A stretch of DNA of 64,000 nt from Methanoregulaceae archaeon (GCA_020850325.1 JADZEW010000026.1:186001-250000), one strand, 5' to 3'. Shown: positions 34,544 through 44,332, numbered from the stretch's first letter. A program made the numbers and translations. The notes: generated by a model from the letters alone, not told the origin.

Positions 34544-35023
34544 ATGCGTCTGGCCACCCTCCTCGTCGTCGGGTTATTGCCGGGGCTCGTCGCTGCCAAC
34601 GCGGTGAAGGAGTTGGAGGCGGTGTACCGCGACTTCAACGCCGCAATGAAGGCTCGCGATCTGAAGAAGGTTATGGCGTTCACCACGCCAGACTTTAAGC
34701 TCATCAACGCGAGCAAGGTTGTGTTCTCACGCATGGAGGTTCGCACCAACCTCGAGCAAACGCTGAAGCAGTTCAAGAGCATTGCGAGCATCACCACGAA
34801 GATCGACAGCTTCAAGAGCAGCAAGCTCACGGTGATTCAGGTGCGCTCGACCAGCGTGTTCAAGGCGGAGATCGTTAACCCTTCGACCAAGAAGGTCGGC
34901 GTCTTCGAAAGCAAGTCCACCAGCGACGACGTCTGGCACAAGACCGCCGCGGGCTGGCGCATCAAGGAATCGCGGATCGTGAAAGAAGAAAACACCTTGG
35001 ACGGTCGCAAGGTGGGCGCGTGA
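34544..35023 (+). CDS. Secreted NTF2/SnoaL-like (DUF4440-type) protein
   Basis: A 159-residue exported protein with signal peptide MRLATLLVVGLLPGLVAANA. The mature part fits the NTF2-like cone fold: a first helix pair (VKELEAVYRDFNAAMKARDL, KVMAFTTPDFKLINASKVVF) followed by strands ending HKTAAGWRIKESRIVKEE, the last being characteristic of DUF4440/SnoaL proteins. Such domains bind small molecules or act as isomerases, but no active-site residues can be named here. It overlaps the following ABC ATPase gene by 4 nt (GTGA). Confidence 0.8.
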   Translation: MRLATLLVVGLLPGLVAANAVKELEAVYRDFNAAMKARDLKKVMAFTTPDFKLINASKVVFSRMEVRTNLEQTLKQFKSIASITTKIDSFKSSKLTVIQVRSTSVFKAEIVNPSTKKVGVFESKSTSDDVWHKTAAGWRIKESRIVKEENTLDGRKVGA

Positions 35024-36009
35024 AGGAGCCGATCCTCGAACTGCGCGACGTCGAAGTGGCGTTTGGCCAAGCCAAGATTCTGCGTGGGGTCTCTTTGGAG
35101 CTCTACCCCGGAGAGACGCTCGGCGTCGTAGGCGAGTCGGGGTGTGGCAAGTCGATGACGGGCTTTGCCGTGATGGGCATGCTGCCCAAACCGGGCAAGG
35201 TCACCGCGGGTTCCATCCGACTCGAAGGCCGAGAACTGACTACGCTCACCAACCGAGAATGGCTGGACGTTCGCGGCGACCAGATCGCGCTTGTGATGCA
35301 GGATCCGTTCACCAGTTTGAATCCGATGATGCGCGTGGGCGAGCAGATCGCCGAAGCCCTGCGGCTCCACCAAAACATGAGCCGCGATCAAGCCAACCGC
35401 CGAGCCGTCGAACTGCTCGACGAGGTCGGCGTTCCCGTGCCAGAGTCATCCGCGCGCAAATACCCGCACCAGATGTCGGGCGGGCAGCGTCAGCGGGTCG
35501 TCATCGCGATTGCGTTCGCCTGTAAACCCAAGGTGCTCATTGCCGACGAACCGACCACCGCCCTCGACGTCACACTCCAGGCCCAGATCCTCCGGCTCAT
35601 CCGCGAGATGCAAGAGCGCGATGGTACAGCGGTGATGCTGATTTCGCACGACATCGGCGTCATCGGCGCACTGAGCACCCGGGTCGCGGTGTTCTATGCC
35701 GGACGGGTGGTGGAGATTGGGACCTCCCGCGAAGTGCTTCTTTCACCCGCCCACCCCTACACGAAAGCGCTGCTGAGCGCCATGCCCACCGCGGGCAAGA
35801 CGGTCCTCGCTTCCCTTCCCGGCCAGCCCCCGGATCTCAGCACGCTCGGCGGCGGCTGTGCGTTCGCCGAACGGTGTCCGGTGCGTTGCGACCGCGCCGA
35901 GATCGATCCCCGCTTGACGCCGATCGCCCAAGCGCCCGACCATCGCGCGGCGTGCTGGCGCGTGGAATCGAACGAGCCCGCCCCGGTTGGGGAAACGCCC
36001 CTCGCCTAA
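35020..36009 (+). CDS. Oligopeptide/dipeptide-type ABC transporter ATP-binding protein (orphan)
   Basis: The 329-residue ATPase belongs to the OppD/DppD group: Walker A GESGCGKSMTG, Q-loop MQDPFTSLNPMMRVGEQ, signature MSGGQRQRVVIAIAF, Walker B VLIADEPTTALDVT and the H-loop in LISHDIGVI. The C-terminal CAFAERCPVRCDRAEIDPRL is the oligopeptide-family domain, whose cysteines usually bind an iron-sulfur cluster. No permease or binding-protein gene is adjacent, so partners must be encoded elsewhere. The start is GTG 35020, overlapping the previous stop (GTGA). Confidence 0.92.
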   Translation: MKEPILELRDVEVAFGQAKILRGVSLELYPGETLGVVGESGCGKSMTGFAVMGMLPKPGKVTAGSIRLEGRELTTLTNREWLDVRGDQIALVMQDPFTSLNPMMRVGEQIAEALRLHQNMSRDQANRRAVELLDEVGVPVPESSARKYPHQMSGGQRQRVVIAIAFACKPKVLIADEPTTALDVTLQAQILRLIREMQERDGTAVMLISHDIGVIGALSTRVAVFYAGRVVEIGTSREVLLSPAHPYTKALLSAMPTAGKTVLASLPGQPPDLSTLGGGCAFAERCPVRCDRAEIDPRLTPIAQAPDHRAACWRVESNEPAPVGETPLA

Positions 36010-36026
36010 CAAGCGTCCAATAGGGG

Positions 36027-36686
36027 ATGGTCGTCACGTCGCTCGCTTTGCTCTTGATCGCTCAAGAGCCCATGATCCTGAAGTTCTCCCCCGTGGGCGA
36101 GTCCATCTACCGCGAGCAGTTCAGCATCGTCGAAACCACCGAAGGATCGCCCACGATCAACGCATCTGGCGAGCGGCGCCTGCGCATCAAGGTGCGAGAG
36201 GTCTCGCGGGGACGAGCGCGCATGGAACTCACCGTCGCCGACGTGGAGGCTCGCGGGGCCGAAGGGCTCGCCGCGGAGTTGCGCAGTTGGTTGGATCAAC
36301 CCGTGCGAGAACAGTTTGTGAACGATCGTGGTTACGTCGATCGTAAAGAAGAGCCTCGTGGCAACCGCCCCTTCTTCGGTCTCGTCCTGCCGCCTCCGGC
36401 AAACTCGTTGCCCGACCGGTGGAACGCCAAGCTCCTTATGCCGATTGGCTCCGAGCGAGCGGTCGATTTCAAGTACGAGTTGGAGCAAGTCGAGCAGCGC
36501 GATGAGCCGGTCTTGCGGGTCAAGGTGCAAGCGTCCGACAAGCAGGGCGCGCAATCGACCGCCCTTGATGGCGTGGTGTTTGTCTCGCGTTCAGGCACGG
36601 TATTGAACGGCGAGATGATCAGCCGACTCGAAGACACCGACGCCAAGACGAAAACCACGATCACGTATCGGTTTCTGAAGCTATGA
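36027..36686 (+). CDS. Exported protein of unknown function
   Basis: The family is not recognised. The 219-residue product has a short hydrophobic N-terminus (MVVTSLALLLIAQ) that could serve as a signal peptide. The rest is a beta-rich domain with alternating charged strands (GERRLRIKVREVSRGRARME, VDFKYELEQVEQRDEPVLRV, and the end KTKTTITYRFLKL). A proline-rich turn, FGLVLPPPANSLP, lies in the middle. It overlaps the next gene by 4 nt (ATGA), so the two are translated together. Confidence 0.68.
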   Translation: MVVTSLALLLIAQEPMILKFSPVGESIYREQFSIVETTEGSPTINASGERRLRIKVREVSRGRARMELTVADVEARGAEGLAAELRSWLDQPVREQFVNDRGYVDRKEEPRGNRPFFGLVLPPPANSLPDRWNAKLLMPIGSERAVDFKYELEQVEQRDEPVLRVKVQASDKQGAQSTALDGVVFVSRSGTVLNGEMISRLEDTDAKTKTTITYRFLKL

Positions 36687-37582
36687 GGAGTTCCGCTCAA
36701 CCACGCACGGAGCGCAAGGGTGGGTTCGTCCCCGTGCTTAAGTGGGTGAGGGATGTGTCGTGCCCTCGTGCATCGGCTCGCCTTACACTCGCGCTCTTGC
36801 TTCTCTTAACCGCCGTCCTTTCCGCCGCCCAAGTGCCGAATGGTACCGAGATCAAGCTCGTGCTGCTGAAGGAGCTGAACTCCGGCGGCAGCATCGTCAA
36901 CGAGGAAGTGCCGCTGGCCGTTGCGGAGGACGTGTGGGCGGGCGGACGCGTGGTCATCCGAGAGGGAACCCTGGCCGTCGCGAAGGTGAAGCAAGCCCGG
37001 CGCGAGGGTGCCTTGTCGGCGAGCATTTTCGATAAACCCGCTCGACTCGCGATCGAACTCCAGCACACCTGGGACGTGAACGGACGGCTTGTACCGCTGA
37101 AAGCCAAGTTGAATGGCCGCGATGAGAAGCTGTACTCCTTCAACCGCGACAACACGAAGATCCCCCGGTTGGCCGACCGCAAGGCGCAGGAAGTGCTTCG
37201 CCAACCCAAGAGCCGTCAGGCGATCGAAGTCTTGGTCGACTCTTTGCGAGGGGTGCGCACGACCGAGGATCTCACCAAGAACGTGGAGCGAGCGGCGCTG
37301 CTGGAAGTCGCACGCGCACTGCGTCTCGAGAATACGGTCGAACTGCTGATCTCGAACCGTCTCATGGACCTGGTGAACCTGGGCACCACGCTCAGCAAGC
37401 CCGGCTTTGCTGCGGTGCTAGGTGCTCGGGCGGCGATCGGGACCGTTAGCGTCGTGCTGCGGTCGGCGCGTGAGATCGTGCGCATCGGCAGCCACCTGCC
37501 CGGATTCCTCTCGCGCAAGTTCGGCGGACGGAACATCAACGCCGCGATTGGGCTGGAGTTCTCGACGTTCGCGGGACGGTGA
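36683..37582 (+). CDS. Exported protein of unknown function with a repeat-derived N-terminal extension
   Basis: The family is not recognised. The signal peptide core (LTLALLLLLTAVLSAAQ) lies at about residues 34-50, preceded by an unusually long polar stretch. Part of that stretch (LKWVRDVSCPRA) is encoded by a half-copy of the dispersed GTAGCC element at 36742-36772. The true start may be a GTG just upstream of the signal core, or the coupled ATG at 36683. The mature domain begins GTEIKLVLLKELNSGGSIVN and VPLAVAEDVWAGGRVVIREG, resembling beta-barrel domains that protect against proteolysis or bind metal. The C-terminal half is helical, with a weakly hydrophobic AVLGARAAIGTVSVVL segment. Confidence 0.65.
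   Translation: MRSSAQPRTERKGGFVPVLKWVRDVSCPRASARLTLALLLLLTAVLSAAQVPNGTEIKLVLLKELNSGGSIVNEEVPLAVAEDVWAGGRVVIREGTLAVAKVKQARREGALSASIFDKPARLAIELQHTWDVNGRLVPLKAKLNGRDEKLYSFNRDNTKIPRLADRKAQEVLRQPKSRQAIEVLVDSLRGVRTTEDLTKNVERAALLEVARALRLENTVELLISNRLMDLVNLGTTLSKPGFAAVLGARAAIGTVSVVLRSAREIVRIGSHLPGFLSRKFGGRNINAAIGLEFSTFAGR
36742..36772 (+). repeat. Half-copy of the GTAGCC element inside a coding frame
   Basis: GTGGGTGAGGGATGTGTCGT then GCCCTCG differs at only a few positions from the inner right arm of the copy at 7260-7410 (read on the minus strand). It lies near the 5' end of the gene at 36683. Confidence 0.5.
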
Positions 37583-37617
37583 GTGTTGGCTCGGGCTCAT
37601 TGCCCCTCACCCCCCAG

Positions 37618-37647
37618 CCCCCTCTCCCCGCAAGCGAGGCGAGGGGG
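37618..37647. terminator. GC-rich hairpin after the 36683-37582 gene
   Basis: CCCCCTC (37618-37624) pairs with GAGGGGG (37641-37647), with additional inner pairing. No T-tract follows. It resembles the common structured repeats between convergent genes. Confidence 0.5.
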
Positions 37648-37670
37648 AGTGAGAGACTCTCCACCCCCAA

Positions 37671-37702
37671 CCCCCTCCTCTCGCCGGAGCGAAAGGAGGG
37701 GG
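37671..37702. terminator. Hairpin between convergent genes
   Basis: CCCCCTCCT pairs with AGGAGGGGG over 9 bp, and TCGC/GCGA extends the stem around a CGGA loop. It ends 8 nt before the stop of the DUF1501 gene and could act in both directions. Confidence 0.6.
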
Positions 37703-37709
37703 CTAATCG

Positions 37710-39251
37710 CTACTTCAGCAGATCCTTCACGACGTGGCCGTGGACGTCGGTTAGCCGGAAGTCACGGCCCTGGTAGCGGTACGTCAGCTTCGTATGATCG
37801 ACGCCGAGTTGATTCAGGATCGTCGCGTTGAGGTCGTGAATGTGGATGGCGCCGGGGGTGAAGTGGTCCACCGAAGGCGTGATTACATTGCCATCCTTAT
37901 CCACCAAGTTGTATCCGTAATCGTCGGTGTGGCCGTAGGTGATGCCTGGCTTGACGCCGCCGCCAGCCATCCACATCGTGAACGCGCGGGGGTGGTGGTC
38001 GCGGCCGTAGTTCTCGCGGCTAAGCGGGCCTTGACAGTACACCGTGCGGCCGAACTCGCCGCCCCAAATCACCAGCGTCTCGTCGAGCATGCCCGTGCGC
38101 TTGAGGTCCTTGATCAGCGCGGCGCACGCCTGGTCGACGTCTTTGCACTGGATCGGCAGTTCGCCGGCGAGGTTGCCGTGCTGGTCCCATCCGCGGTGGA
38201 AGACCTGGATGAACCGAACGCCCCGCTCGGCAAGTCGCCGAGACAGCAAGCAGTTCGCGGCAAACGTACCCGGCACGCGGCTCTCTTGACCGTACATCTC
38301 AAAGACCTCGTCGGACTCCTTCGAAAGATCCATCAGGTCCGGCACGCTGGTCTGGAGCCGATACGCCATCTCGTACTGCTTGATGCGCGCCGCGATCTCA
38401 GGATCGCCGAATTCGTTCAGGTTTCCTTGGTTTAACTTGGCAAGATCATCAAGCATGTCGCGTCGCGTCTTGCGGTCGAGACCCTCAGGATCGGAGAGGT
38501 AAAGCACGGGGTCACCGTTCGATCGCATGCTGACGCCCTGGTGCTCGCTGGAGATGAACCCCGAACCCCACAACCGCGCAAAGAGGGCCTGGTCGGGGTT
38601 GCCGCGCGTCACTTTGCTGTGCAGCACCACGTAGGTCGGCAGGTTCTCGTTCTCGCTGCCAAGGCCATAGCTGGCCCACGAGCCCAAGCTCGGCCGGCCC
38701 GGCAGCTGGCTGCCGGTTTGGATGTACGTCACCGCAGGGTCGTGGTTGATGGCTTCGGTCCACATCGAGCGCACGACGCACAGTTCGTTCACGACTGAAG
38801 CGGTGTGCGGCAGCAGCTCCGAGACCCACACGCCCTCGTCGTTGTTGTCGTACTTCTGGAACTTGTAGCGGGAGGGAGCGAGCGGGAACCGCGCCTGGCC
38901 GCTGGTCATCGTCGTCAGCCGCTGCCCCTTGCGGATGTGGTCGGGGAGGTCCTTGTCGTACTCCTCGTGCAGCTTGGGCTTGTAGTCCCACAGGTCCAGC
39001 TGCGAAGGCCCGCCATTCATGAAGAGGTAGATAACGCGCTTGGCCTTGGGAGCAAAGTGCGGAATGCCCGGGAGGCCGCCGTGCCGCGTATCTTGCCCGG
39101 CCATCGCCGCCATCGGGGCGAGAAACCCTGAACCCATCAGCAGCCGATGCAGCGCCGCGGTACCAACGCCAAGGGCGGCGCGCCCAAAGAGCTGGCGACG
39201 GGTCATGCCAAGTTCAAACTCGCGTTTCGGATCCAAAGTGTGGTCGTTCAT
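37710..39251 (-). CDS. DUF1501 domain-containing protein (Tat-exported)
   Basis: DUF1501 proteins are sulfatase/alkaline-phosphatase-superfamily-like exported proteins that occur in pairs with PSD1 cytochromes in Planctomycetes and some other phyla; no biochemical role is settled. From ATG 39251 the protein has 513 residues. A twin-arginine signal is at [15 protein letters not shown]. The family core follows: [90 protein letters not shown] and [20 protein letters not shown]. Its start overlaps the PSD1 stop as ATGA. Confidence 0.95.
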   Translation of the reverse strand: MNDHTLDPKREFELGMTRRQLFGRAALGVGTAALHRLLMGSGFLAPMAAMAGQDTRHGGLPGIPHFAPKAKRVIYLFMNGGPSQLDLWDYKPKLHEEYDKDLPDHIRKGQRLTTMTSGQARFPLAPSRYKFQKYDNNDEGVWVSELLPHTASVVNELCVVRSMWTEAINHDPAVTYIQTGSQLPGRPSLGSWASYGLGSENENLPTYVVLHSKVTRGNPDQALFARLWGSGFISSEHQGVSMRSNGDPVLYLSDPEGLDRKTRRDMLDDLAKLNQGNLNEFGDPEIAARIKQYEMAYRLQTSVPDLMDLSKESDEVFEMYGQESRVPGTFAANCLLSRRLAERGVRFIQVFHRGWDQHGNLAGELPIQCKDVDQACAALIKDLKRTGMLDETLVIWGGEFGRTVYCQGPLSRENYGRDHHPRAFTMWMAGGGVKPGITYGHTDDYGYNLVDKDGNVITPSVDHFTPGAIHIHDLNATILNQLGVDHTKLTYRYQGRDFRLTDVHGHVVKDLLK

Positions 39252-42172
39252 TGCAGGCTCATAAACTCGTCGGTGTTCATCAGGGTCGAGCAAACCATGG
39301 TCCAAGCCGCATGGTCGGCGAGATCGAGGGAAGCATCGCGTGCGGCAAGGCCGACCGTCACCAGGCTCCGCGCGGACTCAGGATCTTCGGCGTAACGGGT
39401 GCGATAGCGAGTCAGGCTCTGCTTGAGCAGCGCCCGCTCTTGCGGCTTCGGGGCGCGCCCGAGGGTCAGGGCGTAAGCGAGGGTGAGCCGATCGTCATCC
39501 GACTTCGCCTCTTGCATGACGCGCTCGCTGAGCACCCGCGAGGCTTCAACGAACGCGGTCTCATTGAGCGTAATCAGCGCCTGGAGCGGGGTGTTCGTAC
39601 GTCCCCGCCGCACCACGCACGATTCGCGCATGGGGGCGTCGAAGGTCAGCATGATCGGATGCGGACTCGTGCGCTTCCAGAAGAGGTAGAGGCTGCGACG
39701 ATAGATACTATCGTCGATGTCGGGCACGTACCGCGCGGTGTTGCTCTCGAGGAAGCCGAGCGCCTCCCACAGTCCCTCGGGCTGGTACGGTTTGAAGCCT
39801 CGGCCGCCGAGTTCTTCACGGAGCAATCCGCTCGCGTGGAGGGCGGTATCGCGTAGCACCTCGGCCTCCAATCGGAAGCGAGGACCGCGCGAGATCATCC
39901 GGTTCTCGGGGTCGCGATCGCGCTTGGCGTCCGTCACCACCGATCGCTGACGAAACGCGGCGCTGTTCACGATCATCCGATGCATCGCCTTCTGGCTCCA
40001 ACCCGTCTCGGCGAACCGAACGGCTAGGTAATCGAGAAGCTCGATGTTGCTCGGCCAGTCGCCTTGGGCGCCAAAGTCCTCGGCCGTCTTCACGATGCCG
40101 TGGCCGAAGAACGCCTGCCAATACCGGTTGACGGTGACGCGGGCGAACAGCGGATGGTCGGGGCGGGCCAACCATCGCGCCAGCCCAAGCCGGTTCTTCG
40201 GCGCCTCCTTCGGCGTCTCGCCTAAGATGGTCGGCACGCGGCGATAGGCGGGCACGGTCGGCAGGTTGTACTCGCCGCGGTGCAGGATGAAGGCGGGACG
40301 CGGAACCGGCAGCTCTTCGGCAACCAGCGTGAACGGAATCATCGAGTCCAGCTGGTCCAGATCAGCCTTCGCCTTCCGGAACGCGACCGTCGCGCTGGTC
40401 TCGGGTCCGCTGGCCAAGTAGAGGTCGCGCAGGCCGGCTTCGGCGCGCTTCGGATCGCGGGCTCGCAACTCGGTAAGCCGAGCCGCTTGATCCGAAACCG
40501 CATCGCCGACGTCGTAGACCAGGCCGTCGCCACCGCCGCCGTTGGAGATCTTGACGACCAGGGTATTCGAACCTTGCTCGAGCGTCACCCGGACATTATC
40601 GACCGGAGTCTGCACTCCACGCAGGACCTTGTTATCGTGGACGAGCTTTCCGTTCAACCAGACCCGGATGCCGTCATCGCTACCGAAGCGAAGATCGACG
40701 TCCCGTCGGGCATCCGACGTCAACGTGGTGCGAGCGTAGCCCGCGGAGTTCTCCTTTCCGGCAACGGTCACAAACTGTCCACGGCGAATCGCAAGCGGAC
40801 GCCACTTGCCCGGATCTTCGACTCCGCCGGGCTCAGGTCCAAACTCCGTCGTATGGGCAAGATCGAAGTTGGCCGCCGTGTAGGGTCCGGACACCTCCCA
40901 GTTGCCAACGTTTGGAACAAAGACCCTCTTGGCCTCGGCCCACGCGGTCACTTCTTCGAGGCTGAGCGAGGCCCGCGCATTGGCCATCGCCGACTCATAC
41001 CGTTCCGCGATGTCCTGCTGCGCACGGCTGCGCGCTCGCATCACGGGAGCTGGCGTCAATAGATTGCCGTCGAGCGGAGCGTCAGCGGTGGAGTTGAAGT
41101 AGGCGTACAGGCTGAAGTAGTCACGTTGTGAGATCGGGTCGTACTTGTGGTCGTGGCATCGCGCACAGCCCACGGTGAGCCCCAGGAAGACGGTGCTGAA
41201 CGTGTCCACCCGATCAAACGTGTTCTTGGCAAGGAACTCTGCCTCGATCGCTCCGCCTTCGGCCGTCGTCGGGTTCATCCGAATGTATCCGGTCGCGATG
41301 CGCTGGTCGATAGACGGCTTGGGGAGCAGGTCGCCGGCCAGCTGCCACGTCGCGAACTGATCGAACGGCAGGTCCTCGTTGAAGGCTCGCACGACCCAAT
41401 CGCGGTAAGGATAGATCGACCGCTCGTTGTCGAGGTGCAGTCCGTGAGTGTCGCCATAGCGCACCGCGTCCAGCCATGCCCGGGCTTGATGCTCGCCGTA
41501 ACGGGGACTCGCGAGCAACCGCTCCACTTCCTTCTCGTAGGCCTTGGGGTCCTTGGAAGCGACAAACGCGCGGATCTCCTCGGGAGTTGGCTGCAATCCC
41601 GTCAGCGCAAGCGAAACGCGGCGCAGCAACGTGGAGCGGTCGGCCTCGGGCTCGGGGGCCATCCCAACCGCTTCGAGTCGAGAGAGGACGAAAACATCGA
41701 CTCCGGTACGCACCCAGTCCTTCTGCTTGACTGCCGGAAAGGCTGGTTTCTTAGGTGCGACAAAGGACCAATGGGGCTCATACTTCGCCCCTTGCTGAAT
41801 CCAGTTCTTGAGGATTTCAACCTGGTCGGGGGTGAGCGGCTTCATGCCCGAGTGGGCAGGGGGCATCTTCATCTCATCGACCGACGTGGTCACCCGCGAC
41901 ATGATCATCGACTTCGTCGGGTCGCCAGGCGTGATCGCCCGATACCCGCCGCGATCGCGGGTCGCGTCCTTCGGCTCATTCAGCCGAAGATTGCCCTTGG
42001 CTTCCTTAGCATCGAACCCGTGGCACTTGAAACAGCTCTCGCTCAGGATTGGCCGGACGTCGCGATTGAAGCTGACCGTTTTGACCACGGCGGGTTTGGG
42101 GGTCGAGACCGCCACCGCACCACTCGCCGTCACAAAGACGACCGCACCACCGAGAATCCACCAGCGCCGCAT
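39248..42172 (-). CDS. PSD1 / planctomycete cytochrome c domain protein (DUF1549-DUF1553)
   Basis: A large exported protein of 974 residues. After a signal peptide ([20 protein letters not shown]) comes a planctomycete-type cytochrome c domain with the haem motif CFKCH in [23 protein letters not shown]1549 follows ([40 protein letters not shown]). A second CxxCH (CARCH in [20 protein letters not shown]) is within DUF1549. A lectin/PA14-like insertion covers about residues 430-545, with a mid-region [20 protein letters not shown], and DUF1553 ([40 protein letters not shown]) completes it. The start is ATG 42172; a GTG sits one codon upstream, and AAGGA precedes both. It is translationally coupled to the DUF1501 gene. 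Confidence 0.94.
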   Translation of the reverse strand: MRRWWILGGAVVFVTASGAVAVSTPKPAVVKTVSFNRDVRPILSESCFKCHGFDAKEAKGNLRLNEPKDATRDRGGYRAITPGDPTKSMIMSRVTTSVDEMKMPPAHSGMKPLTPDQVEILKNWIQQGAKYEPHWSFVAPKKPAFPAVKQKDWVRTGVDVFVLSRLEAVGMAPEPEADRSTLLRRVSLALTGLQPTPEEIRAFVASKDPKAYEKEVERLLASPRYGEHQARAWLDAVRYGDTHGLHLDNERSIYPYRDWVVRAFNEDLPFDQFATWQLAGDLLPKPSIDQRIATGYIRMNPTTAEGGAIEAEFLAKNTFDRVDTFSTVFLGLTVGCARCHDHKYDPISQRDYFSLYAYFNSTADAPLDGNLLTPAPVMRARSRAQQDIAERYESAMANARASLSLEEVTAWAEAKRVFVPNVGNWEVSGPYTAANFDLAHTTEFGPEPGGVEDPGKWRPLAIRRGQFVTVAGKENSAGYARTTLTSDARRDVDLRFGSDDGIRVWLNGKLVHDNKVLRGVQTPVDNVRVTLEQGSNTLVVKISNGGGGDGLVYDVGDAVSDQAARLTELRARDPKRAEAGLRDLYLASGPETSATVAFRKAKADLDQLDSMIPFTLVAEELPVPRPAFILHRGEYNLPTVPAYRRVPTILGETPKEAPKNRLGLARWLARPDHPLFARVTVNRYWQAFFGHGIVKTAEDFGAQGDWPSNIELLDYLAVRFAETGWSQKAMHRMIVNSAAFRQRSVVTDAKRDRDPENRMISRGPRFRLEAEVLRDTALHASGLLREELGGRGFKPYQPEGLWEALGFLESNTARYVPDIDDSIYRRSLYLFWKRTSPHPIMLTFDAPMRESCVVRRGRTNTPLQALITLNETAFVEASRVLSERVMQEAKSDDDRLTLAYALTLGRAPKPQERALLKQSLTRYRTRYAEDPESARSLVTVGLAARDASLDLADHAAWTMVCSTLMNTDEFMSLQ

Positions 42173-42242
42173 CACGTTCCTTGCATCTTAGCGCAAGTTC
42201 GACGTGACGAGCCTGCGATTCACGGCAAATTTTGGGCGCGGG

Positions 42243-42392
42243 CTACATCACGCGGCGCCCTTGAAGGAGGTTGACGACGATCACGACCAGCGCGATCACA
42301 AGGAGAATGTGGATCAGCCCTCCGAGCGTGGTGGACGTCACCATCCCGAGTAGCCAAAGCACAGCGAGGATCAATACCAGTGTCCACAACAT
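42243..42392 (-). CDS. Lmo0937-family small membrane protein (DUF5670-like)
   Basis: A 49-residue protein with two hydrophobic segments: MLWTLVLILAVLWLLGMVTS, then TTLGGLIHILLVIALVVIVV, ending NLLQGRRVM. This matches the short conserved pattern of lmo0937/DUF5670 proteins (M-L-W-T start, T-L-G-G-L-I-H in the middle, basic end after the second helix). These are stress-associated small membrane proteins of unknown role. The frame is too short to be picked up easily, but the codon content and family match make it credible. It lies between the PSD1 gene and the divergent stalk-domain gene. Confidence 0.85.
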   Translation of the reverse strand: MLWTLVLILAVLWLLGMVTSTTLGGLIHILLVIALVVIVVNLLQGRRVM

Positions 42393-42504
42393 GTCTTTAT
42401 GCTACTGAATTAACTCACCGGATTCAGGTCGGCTCTTGCGCGTCCGTGGAATGACTGACATCGAAAATCAGGACACGGCAATTGACGACACCTCAACGAA
42501 CGAC

Positions 42505-42533
42505 TTGCTTGTTTGTCGGCAATGCAATAGTCT
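42505..42533 (+). promoter_or_regulatory. Promoter of a leaderless stalk-domain gene
   Basis: TTGCTT (42505-42510), a 17-bp spacer and TAGTCT (42528-42533) form a standard promoter. The hexamer ends 7 nt before ATG 42541, so the transcript should begin at or next to the start codon. No Shine-Dalgarno is present. Confidence 0.55.
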
Positions 42534-42540
42534 GTTACTG

Positions 42541-43608
42541 ATGAACACACAGAACACCCGAAGAGGCATGCTGACCCTCTTGGCCCTAGCGGCCCTTTCC
42601 GTCGGGGCTTCGGCACAGTCCCAAGATATCCGAGTGACCGTCGATGGCGAGATCGTTTCGATGCCCGATGTCCAACCCATCATGGTCAATAACCGCGTGA
42701 TGGTGCCCGTTCGAGGTGTCTTCGAGCATATGAATGCCACGGTCGAGTGGAACTCCGATTCTCAAACCGTTTTTGCAACTTACGGCACTCATCGTATTCA
42801 GTTACCAGTTAACTCGTACACCGCAACCGTCGATGGCCGTAGTGTCAGCTTGGATAGCCCGGCGATCATCCACAATGGTCGGACGATCGTTCCGTTGCGG
42901 TTCCTGAGCGAATCCATGGGAGCGGAAGTCAAGTGGGAGTCCTATGCTCGCCAGGTGACGATCACGTCGGCAACGACCCGGATTCTTGAGCAGAAGAAGG
43001 ACGAGGTCTCGTTGGGTGGCCCGATGGTGCAACTCAGCATCGGATCGGTCATTCCCTTCAAGCTCGAAAGGCCGTTGAGTTCGAAATCGGTCGCGGTCGG
43101 TGACACGTTCTCGGCCGTGATCGACTCCGGCAACGACACACACTATCAGAACATTCCGAAGGGCACGACGCTCGAGGGCCATGTCGATGTGGTTCGTGCA
43201 AAGACGGGAGACACGCCCGGCGTGCTGGGCCTGGCCTTCGATCGCCTGCGCCTTCCGAATGGAAGCCAGTTCCCGATCTACGGCTCCCTCATTGGTCTCG
43301 ACTCCAAGAGCATCGAGAACCTAGATGGCCGCCTAACGGCCAAGCCGGGAGCGAAGGTCGACAACCTTAGGTATGTCGGCTACGGTGCCGGCGGTGGAGC
43401 CTTGGTCGCCATCTTGACCAAAGGCAACATCCTGACAAGTGCGCTCATCGGTGGCGCGCTGGGATTCCTCCTCGGTGAAATCCAGAAGGATCCCTCACGG
43501 TCACGCGACGTGAGCCTTGAGACGGGCGCCCCGTTTGGCGTTCGGCTGACCAGAGACATGGAGTTCCGACCGGACATGAAGTCGGTCGCCCCCAAGCCGA
43601 TCAACTGA
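42541..43608 (+). CDS. Copper amine oxidase N-terminal-like (stalk) domain protein
   Basis: A 355-residue exported protein with a signal peptide (RRGMLTLLALAALSVGASAQ). Two consecutive stalk modules of the copper-amine-oxidase N-terminal type follow (IMVNNRVMVPVRGVFEHMNA and IIHNGRTIVPLRFLSESMGA, with EWNSDSQTV and KWESYARQVTI). The second half contains FKLERPLSSKSVAVGDTFSA, then a Gly-rich segment (GYGAGGGALVAILTKGNILT, ALIGGALGFLLGEI) that looks like a glycine-zipper membrane insertion. The stalk modules are non-catalytic and occur in surface proteins of Firmicutes and Armatimonadota. The frame is open from 42436, but ATG 42541 gives the proper signal peptide and matches the promoter. Confidence 0.86.
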   Translation: MNTQNTRRGMLTLLALAALSVGASAQSQDIRVTVDGEIVSMPDVQPIMVNNRVMVPVRGVFEHMNATVEWNSDSQTVFATYGTHRIQLPVNSYTATVDGRSVSLDSPAIIHNGRTIVPLRFLSESMGAEVKWESYARQVTITSATTRILEQKKDEVSLGGPMVQLSIGSVIPFKLERPLSSKSVAVGDTFSAVIDSGNDTHYQNIPKGTTLEGHVDVVRAKTGDTPGVLGLAFDRLRLPNGSQFPIYGSLIGLDSKSIENLDGRLTAKPGAKVDNLRYVGYGAGGGALVAILTKGNILTSALIGGALGFLLGEIQKDPSRSRDVSLETGAPFGVRLTRDMEFRPDMKSVAPKPIN

Positions 43609-43684
43609 CCTTCAACATCTTGGCGGCTCTGGCATCCCTACCCCGGTGCCAGGGTCGCTTCCCTACACCTACCGGAGGACATTC

Positions 43685-44332
43685 ATGAAAGCACCCTCAA
43701 AGCTCCTTATCACCGCGCTCATCGGCCTCACCGGGCTCGCACCGATCACTGGACTTGCTTCCCAGCAAGACTCACGTCCGGCGACGGCGCTCAAGGGCAC
43801 CGCGGTCGCCTACCCGTGGGCCTTCAAAAAGGGCAATCGAACGGCGCGCACGTTGGCCATCCAAACCGTTGAAGAGATTGCGCAACGCGTCGGCTTCTCG
43901 ACGATCCCAGTCGATGTCGCCCAAGCGACCTGGGAGAAGCGTAAGCTTAGAGGTCCCGTGTATGGGCAGCTGCCCTCAAGGTCGACCCTCCAAGCCTACG
44001 GCCGATCGCTCGGTGCCAAACGGGTCCTCTATGGTTCCATTGCCTGGCACACCCGCAGCATCTGGGTCAACCTGGGTCCCAAGACGATCTCGACCGCGAC
44101 CGTCGATGTTTACGTCTTCGATGTGGCTTCGGGCAAGATCCTGTTCCAGAACCGCAAGGTTCAGGGACGCAGCGATGAGAAGTCAAACGGCTACAAGATT
44201 GCCGCTGACATTCTCATCACCCCATTGGTTACGGCCGTCAGTGGTGGCCCAGCCACCCCGCAAGAGCAACGAGCGGTCCAGATTGCTCTCGCGCACGCAT
44301 ATCGAAAGTGGGTGAACCCAAATGGCAGTTAG
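43685..44332 (+). CDS. Exported protein, possibly CsgG/LpoB-like fold
   Basis: A 215-residue exported protein, signal peptide MKAPSKLLITALIGLTGLAP through LASQQ. The mature part alternates helix and strand (ARTLAIQTVEEIAQRVGFST, LQAYGRSLGAKRVLYGSIAW, TISTATVDVYVFDVASGKIL). The end of this pattern, V-D-V-Y-V-F-D-V-x-S-G-K-I-L, is typical of periplasmic alpha/beta proteins that act on outer-membrane assembly such as CsgG or LpoB. That assignment is tentative. A clear GGAGG lies 7 nt before ATG 43685. It precedes a LuxR-type regulator, overlapping it by 11 nt. Confidence 0.75.
   Translation: MKAPSKLLITALIGLTGLAPITGLASQQDSRPATALKGTAVAYPWAFKKGNRTARTLAIQTVEEIAQRVGFSTIPVDVAQATWEKRKLRGPVYGQLPSRSTLQAYGRSLGAKRVLYGSIAWHTRSIWVNLGPKTISTATVDVYVFDVASGKILFQNRKVQGRSDEKSNGYKIAADILITPLVTAVSGGPATPQEQRAVQIALAHAYRKWVNPNGS

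Noticed and set aside
41147-42274. 375-codon open frame on the plus strand
   Set aside because: It is the antisense shadow of the PSD1 gene and has no family resemblance; the minus-strand protein is clearly conserved.
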